From contig DASYAG010000122.1 of assembly GCA_036501485.1 (NCBI GenBank), positions 1-64,000 on the forward strand: a DNA stretch of 64,000 nt. The letters run 5' to 3'. Each line of letters begins with the position of its first letter. The stretch's first letter is position 1. The position numbers and the translations under genes are program-made. The notes under the pieces were generated by a model. That model saw nothing but the letters and a program-made list of their open reading frames with translations. It was not told the origin of the DNA and made no database searches. Source of the stretch: PALSA-607 sp036501485. Lineage in GTDB: Bacteria; Actinomycetota; Actinomycetes; Acidothermales; Acidothermaceae. This document shows positions 32,520-41,612 of this stretch, piece after piece.

Positions 32520-33319
32520 TGGCTGCGCGGCGCGAGGTCAGTCTTCCGGCACCGCATCCGTCGGGCGCCCGGCCGCCACTGCTTCCGCCCGAACTCGTGC
32601 CACGACACGTGGCGATCGTGATGGATGGGAATGGTCGGTGGGCTCGGGCTCGCGGCTTGCCCCGCACCGCCGGCCATGAACGCGGCGAGGCAGCGCTACT
32701 CGACGTCGTCGAAGGCGCCATCGAAGTCGGCGTGGGCGCGATCTCGGCGTACGCATTTTCGACGGAGAACTGGAAGCGCTCGCCCGACGAAGTGAAGTTC
32801 CTGATGGGCTTCAACCGCGACGTGATTCGCCGCCGTCGTGACTACATGCACTCACTCGGCGTTCGGGTGCGTTGGGCCGGGCGGCGTCCGCGATTGTGGG
32901 CGAGCGTCATTCGCGAACTCGAAATCGCCGAGGACTTGACCCGCGACAACGACGTGCTCACGTTGACGATGTGCGTGAACTACGGCGGCCGTGCCGAGAT
33001 TGCTGATGCCGCGCGAGCACTCGCCCTCGACGTCGCGGCGGGCAAGCTCGACCCGAAACGGGTCGATGAGAAGATCTTCGCGCGCTACCTCGACGAGCCT
33101 TCAATGCCGGACGTCGATCTGTTCCTGCGATCGTCAGGTGAACAACGCACGTCGAACTTCCTGCCATGGCAATCGGCCTACGCCGAGATGGTGTTTCTCG
33201 ACACGCTGTGGCCCGATTTCGACCGGCGCGATCTGTGGCGGGCGGTCGAGATCTACGCCAGTCGCGATCGTCGGTACGGGACTGCGCGACCGAACCTCTC
33301 GGCGTCCGGCGGAGATTGA
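32519..33319 (+). CDS. uppS: Isoprenyl transferase (undecaprenyl/decaprenyl diphosphate synthase)
   Basis: 266 aa. cis-Prenyltransferase motifs are all present: 'HVAIVMDGNGRWARARGLPR' (catalytic Asp), 'AISAYAFSTENWKRSPDEV', 'LTMCVNYGGRAEIADAARA', 'DLFLRSSGEQRTSNFLPWQS' and the C-terminal 'EMVFLDTLWPDFDRRDLWRA'. It makes the lipid carrier for peptidoglycan and polysaccharides. The first 25 residues are a Pro/Arg-rich extension. Chain length cannot be deduced. Confidence 0.96.
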   Translation: MAARREVSLPAPHPSGARPPLLPPELVPRHVAIVMDGNGRWARARGLPRTAGHERGEAALLDVVEGAIEVGVGAISAYAFSTENWKRSPDEVKFLMGFNRDVIRRRRDYMHSLGVRVRWAGRRPRLWASVIRELEIAEDLTRDNDVLTLTMCVNYGGRAEIADAARALALDVAAGKLDPKRVDEKIFARYLDEPSMPDVDLFLRSSGEQRTSNFLPWQSAYAEMVFLDTLWPDFDRRDLWRAVEIYASRDRRYGTARPNLSASGGD

Positions 33320-33360
33320 TACGCTGGCCGCTCACCGACCGCCAGCCGGATGGACATTTC

Positions 33361-34761
<1,401 letters not shown>

Positions 34762-34800
34762 CCGTAGCCGCGGTCGGCCGTTCGAGGCTGCGCCAAATCC

Positions 34801-34837
34801 TGCGCATCTACTGCCCTCCAGGGGCAGTAAGTGCGCA
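34801..34837. terminator. Long hairpin between glyS and the toxin cassette, possible bidirectional terminator
   Basis: TACTGCCC (34809-34816) and GGGCAGTA (34822-34829) are perfect arms with a TCCAG loop. Flanking TGCGCA at 34801-34806 and 34832-34837 extends the stem to about 16 bp with one mismatch and one G-U pair. It separates the plus-strand glyS from the minus-strand immunity gene. No T-tract is present on either side. The rest of 34762-34941 holds nothing else I can support. Confidence 0.5.
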
Positions 34838-34941
34838 AGATCTCGGCGTCGGAGTCGTTACCCGACCCTCATCATCCGTACGCCAAGACCGCTGATGCTC
34901 TACGCGTCCAAGAACGCGCGCTGACCAACAACACTCCGCAG

Positions 34942-35289
34942 CTAGTTTCGCCGACGGGTCTCGACGGGTACTGCGGAGTCCGGCTGCGTATTCCGTCCTG
35001 CTTCAAGTTCTCTGAGCAAGCCGGTTAGCCAAGCGCGCATGGTGACGTTCTCGCGCGATGGATCGTAGTAAAGCGAGTAGTCCTCATCGATCGTTTGATG
35101 GAACTCGTCATCCGCCATGGGCTCTTGTACAAGCTCCCTGAGTTCCTCGATGACCTGATGGATCAGGATTGGATCAGCCGTGTCGAGAAAATCCATAGCG
35201 ACATCGAGGCGTGACTCTGCGTCGAGCTGCCAGTCGGGATGGAAGTAGGAAAGGAATAATTCTTGGACGGCGAAGTAGCGGCGCTTCAC
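34942..35289 (-). CDS. CdiI-like immunity protein
   Basis: 115 aa, acidic and helical. 'QELFLSYFHPDWQLDAESRL' near the start and 'YYDPSRENVTMRAWLTGLLR' near the end match the pattern of contact-dependent inhibition immunity proteins of the CdiI_2-like group (FLxxYFHQDW ... YxPxxxxxxxxxWLxxLxxxL). Its ATG overlaps the toxin stop by four bases (ATGA), the usual tight coupling of toxin and immunity. It is expected to bind and block the RNase A-like domain of the upstream gene product. Confidence 0.8.
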   Translation of the reverse strand: MKRRYFAVQELFLSYFHPDWQLDAESRLDVAMDFLDTADPILIHQVIEELRELVQEPMADDEFHQTIDEDYSLYYDPSRENVTMRAWLTGLLRELEAGRNTQPDSAVPVETRRRN

Positions 35290-36656
35290 GGGGCAACAAA
35301 TCCCGTCAACATGTAATAGCCCAGCGGAGCCGAGGGTTGTGCTCGTAGGACCGCGACGGCGGTGGTGCCGTCGACTGATTCTCCTCTTCCTGCGAAGAGA
35401 ACCCGGCCCACGGGTCTGTCAAAGGTTGCGGCGAACCTAAACTTCGCGCCGGCCTTCGCGCCCGCCAGCCAGACCCGGATCTCGCGTCCATTCGCCCATT
35501 GTAGATCCGCGAGGGCCTGCTCGGCCGTCGCACGGTCGGTGAAGGTCGATGCCTCGGTAACGCCCCGTGAAGCGAGACTGTCGTCGCCAACGCCGACATG
35601 AGTCAACACATGTCCGCCGAGCGCGTCATTTGCTCCGAGGCCGCCCGGATACGCGAGCCCGGAGCCTTTTGACGCCTGGAGCGCATGCGCGGCTTCGCCG
35701 TTGCTGGCGTGGACGATTGTGCTTGGTTTGATTAGGCGCGATTCGCGGAGTAGTGGTGCCGCTTTGGTGACGAGCTTGCCTCCTCCGGCTGGTGCGAAGC
35801 TCAGCGCGTCGACGCCCACCGAAGTCCACGAACCCTTGCCGGTTGCAGCAAGCGCAGTGTCGGCCATTCCTGCTGCGACCGAGCTGACCAGCGACACGGT
35901 CTCCAGTGCCGCTGCTGCAGCTTCCAGTGGCGGGAATGCGACGCCAGCGACCGCGAGAATCAGTGCCGCAGCACCGGCCAACGCCGATACAACGGTGCCG
36001 ATCTTCGACACTTCGCGCAGTGTCTGGGTCCAATGGGTGGATGCCCAATGACCAACGGAGTGCGTGACGTGGTGGAACCACGACTGGTTGTGGATGCCGA
36101 CGTGTGACGCCTGCTGCAACGCGGCCGCCGCAATACGCGCGGCCTGCTGCTGTTGCTCGTGCGCGTCGTCGTTCGATGCGACCGCTCTCTTGAGATCCGC
36201 GGCAGCCTCGTCGATGGACGCCTCGTAGCGCGTTGCAGTTAGAGGCGGTGGAAGTAGTCCGGTTGTGCGCGCGACAGTAGTAGCAGAAGCATCGCGGGCC
36301 GCAGCCGCTGCGTGCGCGGCAACAGCGGACGCAAGCTCGGCACTCGCGCGATCAGCTGCTGCGATTGCAGATGTTGACTGGTCTTGTGCGTCGGCGAGTG
36401 TGCGCGCGTAGGAGCCCAGCGCACGTCCTGCTGCCGCATAGGACACGTTCGCTTTGTCGAGTGACGGCGGTAGCGACGCGGTGCGGACGTGGGCGGAAAC
36501 AGCGGCCGCGCCTGTCCACGAGTCATCGCCAGCCGCAAGTGCGCGTAGTCGGCTCGCAATGTTCGCAACATCCAACGCGATTGACTCGAGTGTGCGACCG
36601 GCAGCTGAAACAGCCATTGGATCGCCGGCGATCGGATCGAGAACATCAACAGGCAC
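35286..36656 (-). CDS. WXG-headed polymorphic toxin with RNase A-like C-terminal domain
   Basis: 456 aa from a GTG. The N-terminal 100 residues are an Ala-rich helical hairpin with a W-T-G motif (Trp47, DDSWTGAAAV), as in T7SS/ESX substrates. A long coiled Ala-rich segment and a hydrophobic stretch ('IGTVVSALAGAAALILAVAG', about 220-275) follow. The last 110 residues (from 347) match the bacterial CdiA-CT RNase A fold: 'GGHVLTHVGVGDDSLASRGV', 'EASTFTDRATAEQALADLQ', 'PVGRVLFAGRGESV' and the terminal 'LGYYMLTGFVAP'. Candidate catalytic residues are His349 or His353, Arg364, Tyr447/448 and Thr451. It is predicted to be exported by a type VII system encoded elsewhere and to degrade RNA in target cells. 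Confidence 0.82.
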   Translation of the reverse strand: MPVDVLDPIAGDPMAVSAAGRTLESIALDVANIASRLRALAAGDDSWTGAAAVSAHVRTASLPPSLDKANVSYAAAGRALGSYARTLADAQDQSTSAIAAADRASAELASAVAAHAAAAARDASATTVARTTGLLPPPLTATRYEASIDEAAADLKRAVASNDDAHEQQQQAARIAAAALQQASHVGIHNQSWFHHVTHSVGHWASTHWTQTLREVSKIGTVVSALAGAAALILAVAGVAFPPLEAAAAALETVSLVSSVAAGMADTALAATGKGSWTSVGVDALSFAPAGGGKLVTKAAPLLRESRLIKPSTIVHASNGEAAHALQASKGSGLAYPGGLGANDALGGHVLTHVGVGDDSLASRGVTEASTFTDRATAEQALADLQWANGREIRVWLAGAKAGAKFRFAATFDRPVGRVLFAGRGESVDGTTAVAVLRAQPSAPLGYYMLTGFVAP

Positions 36657-36720
36657 AGCGAGAAGTTAGCTGTTCGTCAACCCCGCAGCTGTTGAAGTGG
36701 CCACGCCTGTGGACAACGCA

Positions 36721-37392
36721 TCAGTAGTGCAACTCGAGACTCTGAGCCATCGTGTCGAACAGTTCGGTCATTATCCGGGCATATGGAGGGCACGTAGAAG
36801 TGAACGTCACCACGACATGCGCACCACAGCCGAACAACGGCACGATGTATTGCACGACGATCCCGTCGTTCTCGACGCAAAGTCGCACCACCGCGCCGAC
36901 GAATGGCAGCGTCACGACCCCGGCGTTGGCACCGGTCCAGATGGGGTCACCGTCAATGACGGCTACTAGCGCGACGCACCGTTCGGCCACAGACGGGTTC
37001 CGCTCACCGGGAAATACCACCGTGTCGACCTCACAGATTTGCATCACGACGGTTGCGACTAGCGCGCCATACTTGGTGTCCTCGATGACCCTCGACGCGC
37101 AGTAGAAAGCGCCGGCGTTGTTGGCGCGAGTGGTTAGGCGATCGAGCAAGGCGATGAGCGGGATGGCGTCGGGTGCCAATGCCCGCGAGCGGACTATCGC
37201 CCGTCGAACTGCACGGCGGATCGACGTGTGCCGAGTGCTGGCATCGAGGTCGAGCTCGATCCAATTGCCCGGCGTGACGATGCTCGCCTTCGCCAGGGGG
37301 CGCGGCGCCAGCGGCCCCAGTAGTTCGATCCTCTGCGCCGGCGGATCGGAGGGCTGCCACCCCAACCCCTCGTCGTCCGGACTGATCGTCAT
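36721..37392 (-). CDS. Conserved hypothetical protein of a T7SS substrate cassette
   Basis: 223 aa, soluble, no signal peptide. The middle contains 'DDRLTTRANNAGAFYCASRV'-like beta/alpha segments and the C-terminus 'VVVTFTSTCPPYARIMTELF' DTMAQSLEL. This C-terminal pattern (VxFTSPxxxxAxxLxxLFDxI) recurs in small actinobacterial proteins next to WXG100/EspC genes. It may be a secretion chaperone; this is inferred from position. Its ATG overlaps the stop of the EspC-like gene (ATGA), and the toxin follows after 64 bp. Confidence 0.65.
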   Translation of the reverse strand: MTISPDDEGLGWQPSDPPAQRIELLGPLAPRPLAKASIVTPGNWIELDLDASTRHTSIRRAVRRAIVRSRALAPDAIPLIALLDRLTTRANNAGAFYCASRVIEDTKYGALVATVVMQICEVDTVVFPGERNPSVAERCVALVAVIDGDPIWTGANAGVVTLPFVGAVVRLCVENDGIVVQYIVPLFGCGAHVVVTFTSTCPPYARIMTELFDTMAQSLELHY

Positions 37393-37679
37393 TGCATTGC
37401 TGCTGCGAGGTCGCCGTCAGTGGAGCTGTAGATCTGAGACGCCTGGGTGAGCAGATCCGAGAGCTGCCCGACGTCCGCACAGATTTGAGCCCGACCGTCG
37501 TGCCAGCCGGTGACGAAGTGGTGCAAGGCGCCCGCGACCACGTCTGAACCGAGCGCCGGCCCAACATCGACGCCGAGGTCTGCGGTCAGCGAGAGGTCGT
37601 CGCGGACCCGGCCCACGGCACAGGCGAGCAAGGCAAGAGAAGCGGGCGTGACAACAAATCCCCGCGCGGCGTCCGGCAC
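37389..37679 (-). CDS. EspC/WXG100-like small T7SS substrate protein
   Basis: 96 aa from a GTG preceded by a GGGGGG Shine-Dalgarno-like run. It is helical with an N-terminal 'GFVVTPASLALLACAVGRVR', a central 'LHHFVTGWHDGRAQICADVG' (F-x3-W) and a C-terminal 'LLTQASQIYSSTDGDLAAAM' that contains the Y-x3-D T7SS-type signal (YSSTD). This is the usual architecture of EspC-type proteins. It is the first gene of the cassette and may pair with the WXG domain of the toxin for export. Confidence 0.75.
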   Translation of the reverse strand: MPDAARGFVVTPASLALLACAVGRVRDDLSLTADLGVDVGPALGSDVVAGALHHFVTGWHDGRAQICADVGQLSDLLTQASQIYSSTDGDLAAAMQ

Positions 37680-37823
37680 GTAAGTCCCCCCAAGAAGTAG
37701 GGGCCGACGCTAGCCACAAACAGCCCCGAACGAGCCAAAGAACCGGCAGCCTGTGGACAACTGGGCGATCGGTAGGATCAGAACCGCCGACCACACGAAT
37801 TTCACCCGCGAGGAGCGTTCCCA

Positions 37824-40514
37824 GTGCCGAAGTATGTGTACGACTTCAGCGAAGGCAACCGAGACATGAAGGACCTTCTCGGCGGCAAGGGCGCGAACCT
37901 CGCCGAGATGACCAACATCGGGCTTCCGGTGCCTCCCGGCTTCATCATCACGACGCAGGCGTGCCGCACCTATCTCGAGAGCGGCGATGCGCCGGTCGAG
38001 ATGGAAGACGAGATCAGCGAGCACCTCGCCAGCCTCGAGAAGGCCATGGGCAAGACCCTCGGCGACGCCGACGATCCGCTGCTCGTCTCGGTGCGATCCG
38101 GCGCGAAGTTCTCGATGCCCGGAATGATGGACACCGTCCTGAACATCGGCCTGAACGACCAGAGCGTGAACGGCCTTGCGAAGCAGGGCGGCAACGACCG
38201 GTTCGCCTGGGACTCTTACCGCCGGTTGCTCTCGATGTTCGGCAAGACAGTGCTCGGGGCCGACGGCGAGTTGTTCGAGCACGCGCTCGACGAACTGAAG
38301 ACGAGCCGCAACACCAAGAACGACCTCGACCTCGACGCCGCCGACTTCCAGGCGTTGGTCGAGACCTACAAAGGCATCATCCGCGACCACGCCGGCCGCG
38401 AGTTCCCGCAAGACTCCCGCGAGCAGCTCGATCTCGCCGTCCGCGCCGTTTTTGATTCCTGGAACGGCGATCGCGCCCGCCTTTACCGTCGCCAGGAGCG
38501 CATTCCGGCCGACCTCGGCACCGCCGTCAACATCGTCGCGATGGTGTTCGGCAACATCAGCGCCGAGTCGGGCACCGGTGTCGCCTTCACCCGCGACCCC
38601 GGATCGGGCGATCAGGGCATCTACGGCGACTACCTCGAGAACGCTCAGGGCGAAGACGTCGTCGCCGGGATCCGCAACACCGTGCCGCTGGCCGACCTCG
38701 AGACGATCGACAAGCCCGCCTACGACGAGTTGCTCGGCATCATGAGCAAGCTCGAGAAGCACTACAAGGACCTCTGCGACATCGAGTTCACCATCGAGAA
38801 CAACAAGCTCTGGATGCTGCAGACCCGCGTCGGCAAGCGCACAGCGGGCGCAGCTTTCCGTATCGCGACGCAGCTTGTCGACGAGGGCCTGATCGACATG
38901 AACGAGGCACTCCAGCGGGTTACGGGCGCGCAACTCGCGCAGCTGATGTTCCCGAAGTTCGACGAAGACGCGAAGAAGATGAAGATCACCAAGGCCGTCA
39001 ACGCGTCACCCGGTGCGGCGGTCGGCAAGGTCGTGTTCGACTCGGTCGTCGCGGCAGAGTGGGCCGCCAAGGGCGAGGACGTCATCCTCGTCCGTCGCGA
39101 GACCAACCCCGATGACCTGCCGGGCATGATCGCCGCCAAGGGCATCTTGACCGAGCGCGGGGGCAAGACGTCGCACGCGGCCGTCGTCGCACGCGGCATG
39201 GGCAAGACCTGCGTATCGGGCGCCGAGCAGATCAGCGTCGACCTCAAGACCCGTCAGTTCACCGGCCCGAATGGCGAGGTCGTCAAGGAAGGCGACGTCA
39301 TCTCGATCGATGGCACCTCGGGCATGGTCTACCTCGGTGAGGTTCCGGTCGTTCCTAGCCCGGTCGTGCAGTACTTCGAAGGCACCATCAGGGCGGACGC
39401 CGACCCGCTGGTCGCCGCGGTCCACCGCATCCTCGTACACGCAGACTCAAAGCGGCGCCTCGGCGTCGAAGCGAACGCCGACACCCCCGAGGACGCCGAG
39501 CGCGCGCGTCGTTTCGGCGGCGAAGGCATTGGCCTGTGTCGTACCGAGCACATGTTCCTCGGTGAGCGTCGCAAGAACGTCGAGCGACTGATCCTGGCTA
39601 ACGGCGAAGAGGAGCAGAAGGCAGCACTGGCCGAACTGCTTCCGTTGCAGCGCACCGACTTCATCGGCATCTTCGACGCGATGGACGGCTTGCCTGTAAC
39701 GGTCCGCCTTATCGACCCGCCGCTGCACGAGTTCTTGCCCGACATCACCGAGCTCACCGTCAAGATCGCCGTCGCCGAGGCGAAGGGCGAGAAGGTCGCT
39801 GACAAGGATCGGGTGCTGCTCGAGGCGGTGCGTCGACTGCACGAGCAGAACCCGATGCTCGGGCTTCGCGGCGTCCGCCTCGGGCTTGTCATTCCTGGGC
39901 TCTTTGCCTTGCAGGTAAGGGCAATTGCCGAAGCGGCCGCGCATCTGAAGAAGCTCGGCAAGAACCCGGTTCCGGAGATCATGGTTCCGCTGGTTGGTGC
40001 GGTGCAGGAGCTCGAGATCATTCGCGAGGAAGCGTTGGGCATTCTGGCTGACGTCGCGAAAGAGACCGGCGTCGAGGTGCACACGCTGATCGGCACGATG
40101 ATCGAAGTGCCGCGCGCGGCGTTGACCGCCGGCCAGATTGCCGAAGCTGCTGACTTCTTCAGCTTCGGCACCAACGACCTCACGCAGATGGGCTGGGGCT
40201 TCTCGCGCGACGACGTCGAAGGCGCATTCTTCGGTCGCTACATGGACCTCGGCATCTTCGGAGTCTCACCGTTCGAGACCCTAGACCGTGACGGCATCGG
40301 CCGGTTGGTGCGCATCGCCGTCGAGGAGGGTCGCGCGAGCAACCCGAACCTGCGGATCGGGATCTGCGGTGAGCACGGCGGCGACCCCGACTCAATCCAC
40401 TTCTGCGACGAGGTCGGGCTCGACTACGTCTCGTGCTCGCCGTTCCGGATCCCGGTCGCCCGCCTCGAAGCCGGTCGCGCCGCTCTAGAGACGGCGGGTT
40501 CCGACACGCGCTGA
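37824..40514 (+). CDS. ppdK: Pyruvate, phosphate dikinase
   Basis: 896 aa, the full length of PPDK. The N-terminal ATP-grasp domain starts 'DLLGGKGANLAEMTNIGLPV' PPGF, the phosphohistidine swivel domain has 'TERGGKTSHAAVVARGMGKT' CVSG (His), and the C-terminal PEP-utilising barrel has 'LCRTEHMFL', 'GTMIEVPRAALTAGQIAEAA' DFFSFGTNDLTQM and 'GICGEHGGDP'. It interconverts pyruvate+ATP+Pi and PEP+AMP+PPi. The start is GTG with GAGGAG upstream. No PPDK regulatory protein is adjacent. Confidence 0.97.
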   Translation: MPKYVYDFSEGNRDMKDLLGGKGANLAEMTNIGLPVPPGFIITTQACRTYLESGDAPVEMEDEISEHLASLEKAMGKTLGDADDPLLVSVRSGAKFSMPGMMDTVLNIGLNDQSVNGLAKQGGNDRFAWDSYRRLLSMFGKTVLGADGELFEHALDELKTSRNTKNDLDLDAADFQALVETYKGIIRDHAGREFPQDSREQLDLAVRAVFDSWNGDRARLYRRQERIPADLGTAVNIVAMVFGNISAESGTGVAFTRDPGSGDQGIYGDYLENAQGEDVVAGIRNTVPLADLETIDKPAYDELLGIMSKLEKHYKDLCDIEFTIENNKLWMLQTRVGKRTAGAAFRIATQLVDEGLIDMNEALQRVTGAQLAQLMFPKFDEDAKKMKITKAVNASPGAAVGKVVFDSVVAAEWAAKGEDVILVRRETNPDDLPGMIAAKGILTERGGKTSHAAVVARGMGKTCVSGAEQISVDLKTRQFTGPNGEVVKEGDVISIDGTSGMVYLGEVPVVPSPVVQYFEGTIRADADPLVAAVHRILVHADSKRRLGVEANADTPEDAERARRFGGEGIGLCRTEHMFLGERRKNVERLILANGEEEQKAALAELLPLQRTDFIGIFDAMDGLPVTVRLIDPPLHEFLPDITELTVKIAVAEAKGEKVADKDRVLLEAVRRLHEQNPMLGLRGVRLGLVIPGLFALQVRAIAEAAAHLKKLGKNPVPEIMVPLVGAVQELEIIREEALGILADVAKETGVEVHTLIGTMIEVPRAALTAGQIAEAADFFSFGTNDLTQMGWGFSRDDVEGAFFGRYMDLGIFGVSPFETLDRDGIGRLVRIAVEEGRASNPNLRIGICGEHGGDPDSIHFCDEVGLDYVSCSPFRIPVARLEAGRAALETAGSDTR

Positions 40515-40574
40515 GACCAGCCCGGACGCCGAGGGGTGGCCGCCCGTACGGCCGACGCGGGATACTGGCGAGCT

Positions 40575-41255
40575 ATGGGAGACGTTCCGAATTTCCTTCC
40601 CAGTGCGCAGGGACTCCACTACGCCAACTCGTGGCCGTCCGCGCCGGTCGTCGAGGTTCCGACCCCGTTCGGCAACGTCGATATCGGCGATGCCAAGCAT
40701 GGTCTGTGCGGCGGCATGGCCTACGCCGTCCGCGATCTGTTCGAAGCACATGCCGACCCGCCGCCGCAGACCGCCAATCCGCTGCCAACATCGCCCGCAT
40801 TTCACTTCATCACCACACGATTGATCGACAGTTTCGACCTGCCCGACGGCGTCGCGAAGTACTACGAGTGGATGAACTTGCCGACCGGCGACGAGTTCTT
40901 CGTGCATGGCACGTCGCGGCGAACCATCGAAGTTTCGATGCCTTTCATCCGTGCGACGATCGATGCCGGACACCCGTGTCCGCTGGGCGTTGTGTGCGTA
41001 CATTCGGCCAACCCGCAGGACCTCGGCGAGAATCACCAGGTGCTCGCGTACGGCTATGCAGATACGACCTCGACAACCACTCTGCGGCTCTACGACTGCA
41101 ATCATCCAGACGACGACGGCGTGACGATCGCGTTCGATCACACGAGCCCGCACCACTCGACGAAGTTCAACTACTCCTACGACGACCACACCGTGATTGG
41201 ATTCTTCCCGAGCCAGTACACGCCAAAGGATCCGTCGCCGCTCTTCCAGCTGTGA
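40575..41255 (+). CDS. Predicted papain-like cysteine peptidase-fold protein, uncharacterised
   Basis: 226 aa without signal peptide. A Cys in 'DAKHGLCGGMAYAVRDLFEA' (Cys45), a His in 'GENHQVLAYGY' (His154) and an Asp in 'LRLYDCNHPDDD' (Asp174) are arranged in the order and context of a papain/transglutaminase-like catalytic triad. Conserved-looking blocks are 'FNPS..GLHYANSWP'-type N-terminus and 'CPLGVVCVHSANPQDLGENH'. I recall similar uncharacterised proteins in soil bacteria with the same GLCGGM, NHQVLAYGY and YDxNHPxDD motifs but no assigned function. ATG 40575 is chosen over a start at 40536 that reads the ppdK trailer. Confidence 0.72.
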   Translation: MGDVPNFLPSAQGLHYANSWPSAPVVEVPTPFGNVDIGDAKHGLCGGMAYAVRDLFEAHADPPPQTANPLPTSPAFHFITTRLIDSFDLPDGVAKYYEWMNLPTGDEFFVHGTSRRTIEVSMPFIRATIDAGHPCPLGVVCVHSANPQDLGENHQVLAYGYADTTSTTTLRLYDCNHPDDDGVTIAFDHTSPHHSTKFNYSYDDHTVIGFFPSQYTPKDPSPLFQL

Positions 41256-41320
41256 CGCCGCGGAACTGAACGGGGGACCTCATCGCACTCGTACTGGTCA
41301 CCGGCCCCGCCACGACCACG

Positions 41321-41578
41321 GTGTTTGCTGTCGCTTCGGCGAGCCCCTCGCCGTCCGGCCCGGTATCGACGTCCGTACCGGTTGGGTCGCCGTCATTGAT
41401 CGGGCCCCCGTCACCGATCAGTGCTGCACCGGCGACTTCGGAACTCACGGTCTTCCCAACGTCTTCCGCGCACCCGGATTTCGTTACTGGCGCCATTTTC
41501 GTCGTGATCTTCGCGCTGCTACTCACGTTCGCCTACGCCATCCGCGTGCTGCGGCGTCGGCGGCACCGATGGGACTGA
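41321..41578 (+). CDS. Small Ser/Pro-rich single-pass membrane protein, start uncertain
   Basis: 85 aa from GTG 41321. The body is Ser/Pro/Thr-rich (about 45 residues) followed by one membrane helix ('FVTGAIFVVIFALLLTFAYA') and a basic tail RVLRRRRHRWD. The open frame continues upstream to 41270 with hydrophobic residues (IALVLVTGPATTTVFAVASA) that look like a signal peptide, and GGGGGA (41272-41277) sits just before an ATC at 41282. No ATG, GTG or TTG is available there, so either an unusual start is used or the annotated GTG gives a shorter protein. Confidence 0.5.
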   Translation: MFAVASASPSPSGPVSTSVPVGSPSLIGPPSPISAAPATSELTVFPTSSAHPDFVTGAIFVVIFALLLTFAYAIRVLRRRRHRWD

Positions 41579-41612
41579 AGCGGACGACGGTGGGCCGGGG
41601 TAGCGTCGAGAC

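Noticed and set aside
37710..38933. 407-codon minus-strand open frame opposite ppdK
   Set aside because: Antisense shadow of the PPDK gene; composition and lack of motifs argue against a real protein.
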